Assembly: GCA_028598985.1 (NCBI GenBank)
Contig: JAQRMV010000015.1
Coordinates: 1-38,714 of the forward strand
Direction of reading: 5' to 3'
Source of the DNA: Gammaproteobacteria bacterium
GTDB lineage: Bacteria > Pseudomonadota > Gammaproteobacteria > Pseudomonadales > Balneatricaceae
DNA: 38,714 nucleotides
In this document: piece by piece, positions 10,949 through 21,011 of the stretch
Layout: each line of letters starts with the position of its first letter
Numbering within the stretch: position 1 is the stretch's first letter
The notes under the pieces: model-generated
Databases searched by the model: none
What the model was told of the DNA's origin: nothing
Seen by the model: the letters and a program-made list of their open reading frames with translations, nothing else
Made by a program: the position numbers and the translations under genes

Positions 10949-11815
10949 CTATCCAAATTGGGGTAAGTAATCATCCTTAAGGCGATAACTTTTATCGATT
11001 CCAGTGATGGGGCATTGAAATGCTAAATAAGTAGAAACCAAGCACAAATCAACCATCGAACGGCCTGTATTTGGACCGTATAAACGGTCTCCAACAATTG
11101 GGAAACCTGCGCCACTCAAGTGTTTACGGATTTGATGTTTACGGCCTGTGGCAATTTCAACATTTACTAAGGATTGCTTAGCGACTGGGTTGAAAGTTAA
11201 TAATCTAGCAGTGCTTGAGGCCTTTTTTTCATCAATCGGGGTATCGAGCTGCAGTAATGTTGGAAACTGTCCTGCAACTAACGCGGTGTATTGTTTATTG
11301 ATTGCTCGTTTAGCAAATAGACTACTGAGGGCCGATGCTGCAGATTTTGTGTGGGCAATTAACATCAGACCTTGAGCAGCACGATCCAAACGATTAACAA
11401 TAAATGCGGGCCTTTGTGGTAGATGGTTTTGTTCTACCCAACGATTTATAGTGCAATGATCACCCCACTTTGAACCTTGGCTCAACATGCCATAAGGTTT
11501 ATACCAAACGCTATAATCGCCTTCATCTGCGATTAACACAGCATTACTTACCTTTAGGTTTAAAATCTCGGCATCATAATAAAAATGCAGGTGCTGGCCC
11601 ACTTTAAGGAGTTTGTCGGCTCGTCTTAAGCGTTTATAGCCGCTTGTCTGGCTATCGCCTGAGCCAACATTTAGGTTATGAGTGTCTTTACTTACCCAAA
11701 CGGGGCCATGTTTCATGGCTTGTTTGATCTGCTGTTTGGATAAACCACTTAACTCTTTAAGCAACTGTGCCGCGGGAATTGAAGCGTCGGTGATAGATAG
11801 GTGAAACTCAGGCAT
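10949..11815 (-). CDS. RluA-family RNA pseudouridine synthase
   Basis: Predicted to isomerise uridine in rRNA or tRNA; the target site is unknown. The catalytic motif is IVNRLDRAAQGL (Asp144), where most family members read HRLDR-x-TSG, so the first residue and the glycine-side residues are non-canonical although the aspartate is kept. TGRKHQIRKHLSGAGFPIVGDRLYG is the typical second motif. Residues 20-42 (LKELSGLSKQQIKQAMKHGPVWV) resemble an S4-like RNA-binding element. Length is 288. Its ATG overlaps the prpF stop by eight bases, so it is probably translated from the methylcitrate operon mRNA. Confidence 0.85.
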   Translation of the reverse strand: MPEFHLSITDASIPAAQLLKELSGLSKQQIKQAMKHGPVWVSKDTHNLNVGSGDSQTSGYKRLRRADKLLKVGQHLHFYYDAEILNLKVSNAVLIADEGDYSVWYKPYGMLSQGSKWGDHCTINRWVEQNHLPQRPAFIVNRLDRAAQGLMLIAHTKSAASALSSLFAKRAINKQYTALVAGQFPTLLQLDTPIDEKKASSTARLLTFNPVAKQSLVNVEIATGRKHQIRKHLSGAGFPIVGDRLYGPNTGRSMVDLCLVSTYLAFQCPITGIDKSYRLKDDYLPQFG

Positions 11816-12980
11816 TGGGTATTCTAACCCAACCTTCCATTAATATCCTTGCGCTACGACTCATAATAGCTTTGGTGGCCAACCACTTATCATTTACCTG
11901 CTCTGCTTGGGCACCCACCGTTAAGGTGCCTGATGGATGGCCAAAGGTCACGCTTGAAAAGTGCCCTCCACCGGCGGCAATATTAACTAAGGTATTGGGG
12001 ATAGCGGCAGCGGTACCAATAGCAACGGCAGCGGTGCCCATCATAGCATGGTGTAATTGGCCCATAGACATGGCTCTAACCAATAAATCAATGTCATTGC
12101 TGTTGACCGTGCTACCGCTTGAGGATAGATAGGTGGAGGCTGGCGCCACAAAAGCTATTTTAGGCGTATGTTGACGGGTTTGCGCGTCTTCAACCTTGTT
12201 AAATAACCCCATCCGTACGCCACCATAGGCACGAATAGTTTCTAACCGACTTAAGGCTGCTTGGTCTGAATTAATGTCGCTTTGTAATTCATCGCCCGTA
12301 TAACCTAAGTCTTCGGCCCTTATAAAAATGGTTGGGATGCCGGCATTAATCATAGTGACATCAAAGGTCCCTACATCGGGCACTTCTAGCGTATCCACCA
12401 GATGACCTGTAGGAAACATATCCGCATTGGCAGCAGAAGGGTTGATAAACTCTAATTTAATTTCAGCGGCCGGAAAGGTCACTCCATCCAGTGTGAAATC
12501 GCCCGTTTCTTGCACTTGGCCATGGGTAATAGGCACATGGGCAATAATGGTCTTTTTAATGTTGGCTTGCCAAATTCTAACCACGGCTATGCCATTGTCA
12601 GGCACACGTTTAGGATCTATTAATCCACAGGTGATCGCAAACGCCCCAACGGCAGATGATAAATTACCGCAATTACCGCTCCAGTCTACAAAAGCTTTAT
12701 CAATAGACACTTGGCCAAATAGATAATCTACATCGTGATCGGGTTGTGTACATGGGCTTAAAATAACCGTTTTACTGGTGCTGGAGGTTGCGCCTCCCAT
12801 ACCATCAATCTGTTTGGCGTAGACGTCTGGGCTGCCAATCACTCGCATTAATAAAGCGTCTCGCGCAGGACCAGCGACTTGAGCTGCAAGGGGTAAGTCT
12901 TTTAGGTTAAAAAACACCCCTTTGCTGGTGCCGCCACGCATGTAGGTTGCAGGAATTTTTTGCTGAGGTTGAAAGCGCAT
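11808..12980 (-). CDS. prpF: 2-methylaconitate cis-trans isomerase PrpF
   Basis: Isomerises the trans-2-methylaconitate made by AcnD to the cis form, letting AcnD replace PrpD in the methylcitrate cycle. The 390 residues begin IPATYMRGGTSKGVFF, the characteristic PrpF opening, and show WSGNCGNLSSAVGAFAI and the C-terminal AAGGGHFSSVTFGHPSGTL. The fold is diaminopimelate-epimerase-like. AGGA precedes ATG 12980, and the gene follows acnD by eight bases, the usual linkage. No defect seen. Confidence 0.95.
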   Translation of the reverse strand: MRFQPQQKIPATYMRGGTSKGVFFNLKDLPLAAQVAGPARDALLMRVIGSPDVYAKQIDGMGGATSSTSKTVILSPCTQPDHDVDYLFGQVSIDKAFVDWSGNCGNLSSAVGAFAITCGLIDPKRVPDNGIAVVRIWQANIKKTIIAHVPITHGQVQETGDFTLDGVTFPAAEIKLEFINPSAANADMFPTGHLVDTLEVPDVGTFDVTMINAGIPTIFIRAEDLGYTGDELQSDINSDQAALSRLETIRAYGGVRMGLFNKVEDAQTRQHTPKIAFVAPASTYLSSSGSTVNSNDIDLLVRAMSMGQLHHAMMGTAAVAIGTAAAIPNTLVNIAAGGGHFSSVTFGHPSGTLTVGAQAEQVNDKWLATKAIMSRSARILMEGWVRIPNA

Positions 12981-12988
12981 AATAGATC

Positions 12989-15589
12989 CTAAGTGGCATT
13001 GGTAGATTCAAGAAAATCTTGAGCAAAGCGTTGCAATACACCGCCTGCAGAGTAAACGCTAACCTCTTCGGCAGTGTCTAACCTACAGGTAACAGTAAGC
13101 TTTGTACTGCTGTTATCGGTGCGATTAACCACTAATGTTAAGTCACAGCCTGGGCTAGGATCACCTATCACATCAAAGGTTTCTGTACCGTTTAATTGGT
13201 GGCTTGAACGGTTTTCACCGGCTTTAAATTCTAATGGTAATACACCCATACCCACAAGGTTAGTGCGATGGATACGTTCAAAACCTTCGGCAACAATGAC
13301 CTCTACACCCGCTAAACGCACACCTTTAGCAGCCCAGTCTCTGGATGAACCTTGTCCATAGTCTGCGCCAGCAATGATAATTAACGGTTGTGAACGCTTC
13401 ATATAGGTTTCAATTGCTTCCCACATACGCATGGTATGGCCTTCTGGCTCTACCCTAGCAACGGATCCTTGCTGAATATTACCCATTTCATCTATGCACA
13501 TTTCATTAAGCAGTTTGGGGTTGGCAAAGGTCGCCCGTTGGGCCGTTAAATGGTCTCCCCTATGGGTAGCATAAGAATTAAAGTCTTCTTCTGGTAGCCC
13601 CATTTTGGCCAAGTACTCTCCTGCAGCACTGCTGGCAAGAATAGCATTGGATGGCGACAGGTGGTCCGTGGTGATGTTGTCACCCAAAATGGCCAGTGGG
13701 CGCATATTTTTTAGACCACGTTCACCCGCTAAGGCGCCTTCCCAATAGGGAGGGCGACGAATATAAGTGGTGTTTGGACGCCAATCGTATAATGGGCTTG
13801 CAGACTTTGCTACTTTATCAAGATCAAACATAGGGATGTAAACCTGCTTAAACTGTTCAGGCTTAACACATTTGGCGACAATAGCGTCAATCTCACTGTC
13901 TTCAGGCCAGATGTCCTTGAGACGAACATCGTTGCCTTTTAGATCTTGACCCAATACATCTTGCTCAATATCAAAACGCATGGAGCCGGCAATTGCATAA
14001 GCCGCTACCAATGGTGGTGACGCCAAGAAGGCTTGTTTAGCATAAGGGTGAATACGACCGTCAAAATTACGGTTGCCCGATAATACGGCGGTAGTGTAAA
14101 GGTCACGATTAATGACTTGTTGCTGAATTTTAGGGTCTAAGGCGCCACTCATCCCGTTACAGGTGGTACAGGCATAACCCACAATACCAAAACCAAGTTG
14201 TTCCATTTCAGTTAACAGCCCAGCTTCTTCTAAATAGAGTTTTGCTACCTTTGAACCTGGCGCAAAGGAAGATTTAACCCATGGTTTACGCTTTAAACCC
14301 AAACGATTGGCGTTGCGAGCTAACAAGCCTGCAGCAATCACGTTGCGTGGGTTACTGGTATTAGTACAGCTAGTAATGGCGGCGATGATGACAGCACCAT
14401 CCGGCATTAATCCCTCTGCTTGAGCATCATCGTATGCTTTGGCAATGCCTCGTTTAGCCAAGTCTGAAGTGGGTAAGCGACGGTGTGGGTTAGATGGCCC
14501 CGCCATGTTGCGGCCCACACAGGACAAATCAAAGGTGAGCACCCTTTCATACTCTGCCGCAACCATGTCTTCGGCCCACAAACCATTAGTTTTAGCATAG
14601 GTTTCAACCAGCGCTACCTGCTCTGGTTCACGCCCCGTAAGATTGAGGTAATCAATGGTTTGTTGATCTATATAAAATAAGCCTGCAGACGCGCCAAATT
14701 CGGGTGTCATATTGGAAATAGTGGCGCGATCACCAATGGTCAGTCCTTTAGCACCTTCACCGAAAAACTCTAGATAAGACGAAACGACGCGTTGCTCACG
14801 TAAAAACTCAGTCAACGCCAAAACCATGTCGGTGGCGGTAATGCCGGCTTGGCGTACACCGGTAAGCTCTACACCGATAATGTCTGGCAAACGCATCATG
14901 GAAGCTCGGCCCAACATTACGTTTTCTGCTTCTAAACCGCCTACCCCGATGGCAATCACGCCCAAGGCGTCGATATGTGGGGTATGACTATCGGTACCTA
15001 CGCAGGTGTCTGGAAAGGCTAAGCCATCACGGTTTTGGATCACAGGAGACATTTTCTCCAAGTTGATTTGGTGCATGATGCCATTACCGGCAGGAATCAC
15101 GTCTACGTTTTCAAACGCTGTTTTAGTCCATTCAATAAAATGGAAACGGTCGTCATTACGGCGGTCTTCAATGGCACGGTTTTTGTCAAATGCGTCGGCG
15201 TCAAAACCGGCATGTTCCACGGACAATGAGTGATCAACAATCAACTGTGTAGGCACCACAGGATTCACCTTTGAAGGGTCTCCACCTTGGTCCGCAATGG
15301 CGTCTCTTAAGCCGGCCAAGTCTACCAAAGCGGTTTGGCCTAAAATGTCATGACACACCACCCGTGCTGGATACCAAGGGAAGTCTAAGTCTTGCTTACG
15401 CTCGATGAGTTGCTTTAGTGACGCCGTTAAAACGGTTGGATCACAACGACGCACCAATTGCTCTGCCAATATCTTGGAGGTATATGGTAATTTGGCATAA
15501 GCACCTTTGCTAATGTCATTAATGGCCGCTGGGGTATCAAAATAATCTAGACCAGTGGCGGCCAAAGTTTTACGGTAATGGGTGTTCAT
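12989..15589 (-). CDS. acnD: Fe/S-dependent 2-methylcitrate dehydratase AcnD
   Basis: Aconitase-family [4Fe-4S] enzyme dehydrating 2-methylcitrate in propionate degradation. The three cluster cysteines are seen in TSCTNTSNP (Cys408) and ACTTCNGMSG (Cys474, Cys477). The swivelling C-terminal domain includes GADYGQGSSRDWAAKG. The frame is open to 15622, but ATG 15589 is chosen: it gives MNTHYRK, 866 residues (typical AcnD), and has GAGG nine bases upstream inside the prpC end. It is separated by five bases from prpC. Together with prpF this marks the AcnD/PrpF variant rather than the PrpD variant of the pathway. Confidence 0.95.
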   Translation of the reverse strand: MNTHYRKTLAATGLDYFDTPAAINDISKGAYAKLPYTSKILAEQLVRRCDPTVLTASLKQLIERKQDLDFPWYPARVVCHDILGQTALVDLAGLRDAIADQGGDPSKVNPVVPTQLIVDHSLSVEHAGFDADAFDKNRAIEDRRNDDRFHFIEWTKTAFENVDVIPAGNGIMHQINLEKMSPVIQNRDGLAFPDTCVGTDSHTPHIDALGVIAIGVGGLEAENVMLGRASMMRLPDIIGVELTGVRQAGITATDMVLALTEFLREQRVVSSYLEFFGEGAKGLTIGDRATISNMTPEFGASAGLFYIDQQTIDYLNLTGREPEQVALVETYAKTNGLWAEDMVAAEYERVLTFDLSCVGRNMAGPSNPHRRLPTSDLAKRGIAKAYDDAQAEGLMPDGAVIIAAITSCTNTSNPRNVIAAGLLARNANRLGLKRKPWVKSSFAPGSKVAKLYLEEAGLLTEMEQLGFGIVGYACTTCNGMSGALDPKIQQQVINRDLYTTAVLSGNRNFDGRIHPYAKQAFLASPPLVAAYAIAGSMRFDIEQDVLGQDLKGNDVRLKDIWPEDSEIDAIVAKCVKPEQFKQVYIPMFDLDKVAKSASPLYDWRPNTTYIRRPPYWEGALAGERGLKNMRPLAILGDNITTDHLSPSNAILASSAAGEYLAKMGLPEEDFNSYATHRGDHLTAQRATFANPKLLNEMCIDEMGNIQQGSVARVEPEGHTMRMWEAIETYMKRSQPLIIIAGADYGQGSSRDWAAKGVRLAGVEVIVAEGFERIHRTNLVGMGVLPLEFKAGENRSSHQLNGTETFDVIGDPSPGCDLTLVVNRTDNSSTKLTVTCRLDTAEEVSVYSAGGVLQRFAQDFLESTNAT

Positions 15590-15594
15590 GGTAA

Positions 15595-16722
15595 TTAGCC
15601 TCGTTGCGCTATGTCGATCCACTGGGCCGTTTCGGGGCCTGTGTAGTCTGCACTGGGGCGGATAATACGATTATTTTGGCGTTGTTCCATCACGTGGGCA
15701 GCCCACCCCGTAAGGCGTGACATCACAAAAATAGGGGTAAATAATTTGGTTGGAATACCCATGAAATTGTAGGTTGAAGCATGGAAAAAATCTGCATTAC
15801 AGAATAATTTTTTCTCTCGCCACATCACTTCTTCACAACGTACAGAGACTGGATACAAGTGGGTATCACCCACAGATTCAGCCAGTTTTTCGGACCAGCC
15901 TTTTATGATGACATTACGTGGATCGGACTCTCGATAAATAGCATGACCAAACCCCATGATTTTATCTTTACGAGCAAGCATGCCCATGATGGCCTCTTCG
16001 GCTTGATCAGGCGTATTCCAACCTTCTATCATATCCATAGCAGCCTCATTAGCGCCGCCATGTAATGGGCCACGCAGGGTGCCAATAGCACCGGTAATAC
16101 ATGAGTGCATGTCAGAAAGTGTAGATGCACAGACTCTTGCTGTGAATGTGGATGCGTTAAATTCGTGCTCAGCATACAAAATGAGCGACACATTCATTAC
16201 TTTGCTGTGTAGTTCGCTAGGTTTTTTATCATGCAACAAATGCAAGAAGTAGGAACCAATCGAGTCATCATCAGTTTGGGTTTCGATACGTACACCATCA
16301 TGACTAAAGCGGTACCAGTAACAAATGATGGCTGGGAACAAAGCTAACAAACGATCGGTGACGTCTTGCTCCATGGAGAAATCTGCTTCTGTCTCTAAAT
16401 TTCCTAACATAGAACAGCCTGTGCGCATTACATCCATTGGATGTGCATCTGCAGGGATTTGTTCTAACACTGCTTTTAGTGCTTCAGGTAATTGACGCAG
16501 GCCTTTGAGTTTTTGTGTGTAAGCATCTAGCTGGGCTTGGTTAGGCAAATGGCCCTTAAGCAGCATGTGTGCAACTTCTTCAAAGCTAGCCTTTTCGGCA
16601 AGTTCACTAATATCATAACCACGGTAAGTAAGGCCTGTGCCCGTTAAACCCACAGTACATAATGCGGTAGAGCCTGCAGATTGGCCGCGAAGACCGGCGC
16701 CGGAAATAGGTTTGGTGCTCAT
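15595..16722 (-). CDS. prpC: 2-methylcitrate synthase PrpC
   Basis: Condenses propionyl-CoA with oxaloacetate to 2-methylcitrate. The 375 residues have the PrpC-type opening GLRGQSAGSTALCTVG and GLTYRGYDISELA, the histidine-containing GTLRGPLHGGANEAAM segment and the FGHAIYRESDPRN motif. The short length and missing N-terminal beta domain separate it from GltA-type citrate synthase. It lies between prpB (24 bases upstream) and acnD (five bases downstream), which settles the assignment. Confidence 0.95.
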   Translation of the reverse strand: MSTKPISGAGLRGQSAGSTALCTVGLTGTGLTYRGYDISELAEKASFEEVAHMLLKGHLPNQAQLDAYTQKLKGLRQLPEALKAVLEQIPADAHPMDVMRTGCSMLGNLETEADFSMEQDVTDRLLALFPAIICYWYRFSHDGVRIETQTDDDSIGSYFLHLLHDKKPSELHSKVMNVSLILYAEHEFNASTFTARVCASTLSDMHSCITGAIGTLRGPLHGGANEAAMDMIEGWNTPDQAEEAIMGMLARKDKIMGFGHAIYRESDPRNVIIKGWSEKLAESVGDTHLYPVSVRCEEVMWREKKLFCNADFFHASTYNFMGIPTKLFTPIFVMSRLTGWAAHVMEQRQNNRIIRPSADYTGPETAQWIDIAQRG

Positions 16723-16746
16723 AGTTGTAATCCTTATGTGGTGTGT

Positions 16747-17646
16747 TTACAGGTTTTTGCCAGCTGCAAATAGCTGGTCCAACTTTTGTTCAAATGCGTG
16801 ATAATCTAAGAAATCATAAAGTTCCATACGGGTTTGCATGGTGTCGATCACGGCTTTTTGGTCACCGTCAGCTAATAAGTGTTCGTACACATTAAGGGCC
16901 GCTTTATTCATAGCTCGAAATGCACTTAATGGGTAAAGCACCATATCTACGCCTACGTTTGCTAGTTCGCTTTTGTTGTATAATGGCGTAGCACCAAATT
17001 CTGTAATGTTTGCCAACAAAGGCACAGTGATGGCTTTAGCGAAAGCTTCATAATCGGTGAGTTCATGTACGGCTTCAGCAAAAATACCATCGGCTCCAGC
17101 TTCAATACAGGCTTGTGAGCGTTCTATAGCCGCTTGCAGGCCGTCTTTTTGGAAGGCATCGGTTCTAGCCATAATAAAAAACTCATCGTTAATACGAGCA
17201 TCAGTAGCGGCTTTGATTCGGTCTACCATCTCTTGGGTAGACACTATTTCCTTATTAGGACGATGACCACAACGCTTTTGGGCCACTTGGTCTTCAATAT
17301 GCACTGCCGCCACGCCTGCAGTTTCCATGCCTTTTATAGCTCGGCCTATATTGAATGCCCCGCCCCAACCGGTATCAATGTCCACCAATAATGGTAATTC
17401 AGTAGCAGCAGTAATACGGCGGGCATCGGCTAATACATCATTCAGGCTGGTCATACCAAGGTCAGGTAATCCATAAGAGGCATTGGCAACGCCCCCGCCT
17501 GACAAATAAATGGCTTGATGCCCCACTTTTTCAGCCATCATTGCACTATAGGCATTAATTGTGCCTACAATTTGTAGTGGATTGCTGTTGGCAATGGCGT
17601 CGCGAAACTTAGCGCCTTGGCTCTTTCTAGTGTCAGTGGTGCTCAT
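16747..17646 (-). CDS. prpB: 2-methylisocitrate lyase PrpB
   Basis: Cleaves 2-methylisocitrate to pyruvate and succinate, the last step of the methylcitrate cycle. The catalytic loop KRCGH is at 124-128 (Cys126), and the Mg-binding DIDTGWGG lies near residue 89. Length of 299 matches E. coli PrpB (296). The start codon overlaps the stop of the regulator gene by four bases (ATGA), so regulator and enzyme genes are translationally coupled. Confidence 0.96.
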   Translation of the reverse strand: MSTTDTRKSQGAKFRDAIANSNPLQIVGTINAYSAMMAEKVGHQAIYLSGGGVANASYGLPDLGMTSLNDVLADARRITAATELPLLVDIDTGWGGAFNIGRAIKGMETAGVAAVHIEDQVAQKRCGHRPNKEIVSTQEMVDRIKAATDARINDEFFIMARTDAFQKDGLQAAIERSQACIEAGADGIFAEAVHELTDYEAFAKAITVPLLANITEFGATPLYNKSELANVGVDMVLYPLSAFRAMNKAALNVYEHLLADGDQKAVIDTMQTRMELYDFLDYHAFEQKLDQLFAAGKNL

Positions 17647-18329
17647 AAAGTGTCTCCATCGTGAGGGTTTGATTGAGTGTGCATACGGCGCATAATGTTG
17701 TTCCTAGCATTATTAATATGACGTTTCATCAACCATTCGGCTAACTCTGCGTCTCCTTCTTCTATTGCGCTACAAATTTGGTCGTGTTCTTTTAACGCTT
17801 GTTCTGGACGATTGCTTGATACGCTAAACTGATATCGATACATACGCACAAGTTGGTATAAGTCACCCGCTAACATGTTAATTAAACGTGGATTTTTACT
17901 GCCTTGAATGATGCGATAATGAAAATCAACATCACCTTCTTGCTGAAAATACGACTGACCTTGGGTTTTTTGAATGTGTTTTCGGTGGCTGGTGAGTAAT
18001 TGCCGAAGATCTTGAGTCTCGCTGCTATTCATACGTTGCGCAGCAAGGCGAGCAGCAAGCCCCTCTAAGGATTCCCTTATTTGATAGATATCCAACAATT
18101 CTTCGTAACTTAACTGCACCACTCGTGCGCCTACATTAGGCACCCGTGTAATGAGCCGCATGGCCTCTAGGCGACTAATAGCTTCCCTTAGTGGGCCTCG
18201 GCTAATGCCATAGGTTTTGGCGAGTTCGGGTTCGTTAAGTTTTTGACCCTGACCAATGGTGCCATCGATAATATCTTTAACGATACTTTCACACACTTGA
18301 TTGGCTAATGTAGTAATTTCTACTGACAT
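17643..18329 (-). CDS. GntR-family (FCD) regulator of the methylcitrate operon
   Basis: The N-terminal winged helix ([30 protein letters not shown], about residues 32-61) and the all-helical FCD ligand domain mark a FadR-subfamily GntR protein of 228 residues. It is the first gene of the prp cluster, overlapping prpB by four bases. Similar GntR regulators control prp genes in pseudomonads, in contrast to the sigma-54 PrpR of enterobacteria. The likely ligand is a pathway intermediate such as 2-methylcitrate, which is inference. The palindrome at 18404-18419 has the TTGTCGACAA shape of such operators, so autoregulation is likely. Confidence 0.9.
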   Translation of the reverse strand: MSVEITTLANQVCESIVKDIIDGTIGQGQKLNEPELAKTYGISRGPLREAISRLEAMRLITRVPNVGARVVQLSYEELLDIYQIRESLEGLAARLAAQRMNSSETQDLRQLLTSHRKHIQKTQGQSYFQQEGDVDFHYRIIQGSKNPRLINMLAGDLYQLVRMYRYQFSVSSNRPEQALKEHDQICSAIEEGDAELAEWLMKRHINNARNNIMRRMHTQSNPHDGDTL

Positions 18330-18330
18330 G

Positions 18331-18346
18331 ATATTGTCTACATAAT
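18331..18346. promoter_or_regulatory. Putative second, degenerate GntR operator in the prp leader
   Basis: ATATTGTCTACATAAT has a left half identical to the palindrome at 18404-18411 and a weaker right half (five of eight positions). It covers the initially transcribed region just before the regulator's start codon, a position suited to blocking transcription. Confidence 0.45.
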
Positions 18347-18358
18347 TTAAGTGAAATC

Positions 18359-18387
18359 ATTATATTACGCCAATATATCGCCGTCAA
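18359..18387 (-). promoter_or_regulatory. Sigma-70 promoter of the prp operon
   Basis: Read leftwards: -35 TTGACG (18387-18382), a 17-base spacer, and -10 TATAAT (18364-18359). This is close to consensus at an ideal distance, with expected transcription start near 18351, about 22 bases before the regulator's ATG. Confidence 0.8.
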
Positions 18388-18403
18388 ATTAGACTTTGAT
18401 CTA

Positions 18404-18419
18404 ATATTGTCGACAATAT
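18404..18419. promoter_or_regulatory. Putative GntR operator upstream of the prp promoter
   Basis: ATATTGTCGACAATAT is a perfect 16-bp palindrome with a TTGTCGACAA core of the kind bound by FCD-type GntR regulators. It lies 16 bases upstream of the -35 box. Confidence 0.65.
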
Positions 18420-18564
18420 AGGGGAAAGTGGTTGTTTTTTAACCAGCGATATGGAAGTGGACAAGCCAATAAAGAATTAAAGGTAGAGTAAATGACTAGG
18501 CGCTGTGTGTTTGGGCAGTTAGAATAGTGCTTACTCAATCACCGACATGCTTAAGACGTAAACT

Positions 18565-19944
18565 GTGTTTATAATAGCTCTGCCCTTTGTTGAAAACGCC
18601 TGCCATTATTTTGAAGCAATCAGACATTTACCAATGCCGTTGTTACTTGACTCCAGCCGTCCTGCGAGCCACTTTGGTCGTTATGATATAGCTATGGCAC
18701 AACCGTTGGCGGTGATAAGCCATAAGAACGGTATTACTAAGGTTGACCAAGGTGGTTTTAAGCGCATCACCGAAACAGACCCTTTTGCATTGATTACACA
18801 ATTACAAAATCAACTTTTGAGGGATACAACAGAGCTAGATATTGCTCAAGATGTACCTTTTTTTGGTGGAGCAGCAGGTCTATTTGGTTTTGACTTAGGG
18901 CGTGCAATTGAAACCTTGCCGTCGTCGGCAGTGGCCGATATCGACATGGAAGACATGAGTATAGGTATTTATCCATGGGCCGTCATTACCGACCATGAAT
19001 TTAAAAAAACCTATCTTGTAAGCCAACTAGACGAAAAGGCCAGCAATGATATTGCCGAACTGGTTGTACGAACCACTAAGCCTTTAGGCCAAACTTTTAC
19101 TTTGGCCGATGATTTTAAGTCTAATATGTCACCATCTCAATACGCTAAAAAATTCCATCAAGTGATCGACTACATTCATGCCGGTGATTGTTATCAAGTG
19201 TGTTTAGCTCAACGTTTTGAAGCTCCTTACAGGGGCAATCCTTGGTTGGCTTATCAGTATCTACGAACGGCTTCGCCTACGCCTTTTAGTGCCTATATGG
19301 AAACCGAACAAGGCGCACTATTGAGCTTGTCTCCAGAACGGTTTCTAAAAGTGGATAAAGGTCAGGTAGAAACCAAACCCATAAAGGGTACGCGCCCCCG
19401 TGGCGTCACTGCTGAGCAAGACAAGGCGCTATATGAAGAACTGGCGGCTAGCCCTAAGGATCGCTCAGAGAACTTAATGATCGTAGATTTGCTACGCAAT
19501 GACTTAAGCAAACACTGCCAACCCTTCTCGGTGAAAGTGCCTGATCTTTTTGCCATAGAGAGTTACAGTAATGTGCATCATCTAGTTACTACGGTTACAG
19601 GAACACTTGAGTCTTCGGATCAGATTGTGCCTCTGCTTAAAGGTGCATTTCCTGGCGGCTCTATTACCGGCGCTCCGAAACTTCGAGCGATGGAAATTAT
19701 TGAAGAATTGGAGCCCCACCGACGTAACGCCTACACGGGGTCCGTTGGTTACATTAGTACCAATGGACGTATGGATACCAACATCTGCATTCGTACTTTG
19801 GTTACCAATGCCAAAGGTGATGAAGGCGGCCATATCTATTGTTGGGCGGGTGGAGGTTTGGTAGCAGACTCTCAATGTGAATCTGAATATCAAGAAACCT
19901 TCGACAAGGTGAATAACCTGCTTAATGCCCTGCGCAAGCTATAG
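18565..19944 (+). CDS. pabB: Aminodeoxychorismate synthase component I
   Basis: With the glutaminase PabA it makes 4-amino-4-deoxychorismate for folate synthesis. The chorismate-binding domain has SLSPERF, TKPIKGTRPRG with the catalytic Lys274 (the same number as in E. coli PabB), RSENLMIVDLLRND, FPGGSITGAPK and ADSQCESEYQETF. The start is GTG 18565; the N-terminal residues still align with the family (HLPMPLLLDSS), supporting it, though the ribosome site is weak. Length 459 against about 453 for E. coli. Distinguished from TrpE by the PIKGT motif. Convergent with cysB. Confidence 0.94.
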   Translation: MFIIALPFVENACHYFEAIRHLPMPLLLDSSRPASHFGRYDIAMAQPLAVISHKNGITKVDQGGFKRITETDPFALITQLQNQLLRDTTELDIAQDVPFFGGAAGLFGFDLGRAIETLPSSAVADIDMEDMSIGIYPWAVITDHEFKKTYLVSQLDEKASNDIAELVVRTTKPLGQTFTLADDFKSNMSPSQYAKKFHQVIDYIHAGDCYQVCLAQRFEAPYRGNPWLAYQYLRTASPTPFSAYMETEQGALLSLSPERFLKVDKGQVETKPIKGTRPRGVTAEQDKALYEELAASPKDRSENLMIVDLLRNDLSKHCQPFSVKVPDLFAIESYSNVHHLVTTVTGTLESSDQIVPLLKGAFPGGSITGAPKLRAMEIIEELEPHRRNAYTGSVGYISTNGRMDTNICIRTLVTNAKGDEGGHIYCWAGGGLVADSQCESEYQETFDKVNNLLNALRKL

Positions 19945-19966
19945 CTTTAACGCAAGACAATAGCCG

Positions 19967-20950
<984 letters not shown>

Positions 20951-21011
20951 TTAATCTGACACTTTGATCTATAAATAATACCACATAGACCAAAAAAGCA
21001 TATAGGTAGAA

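Noticed and set aside
15590..15622. Longer acnD start at 15622
   Set aside because: It would overlap prpC and add 11 residues not found in AcnD. ATG 15589 has a ribosome site and family-standard length.
18421..18435. GGGGAAAGTGG as a possible sigma-54 element for the prp genes
   Set aside because: No TGGCAC-N5-TTGC pattern and no sigma-54 activator gene nearby. The regulator is GntR-type, and a clear sigma-70 promoter exists in the right direction.
19934..19945. Palindrome AAGCTATAGCTT at the pabB stop codon as a terminator
   Set aside because: It has no loop and no T tract, and AT-rich 12-bp palindromes arise by chance. No convincing terminator was found in this 22-bp convergent gap.
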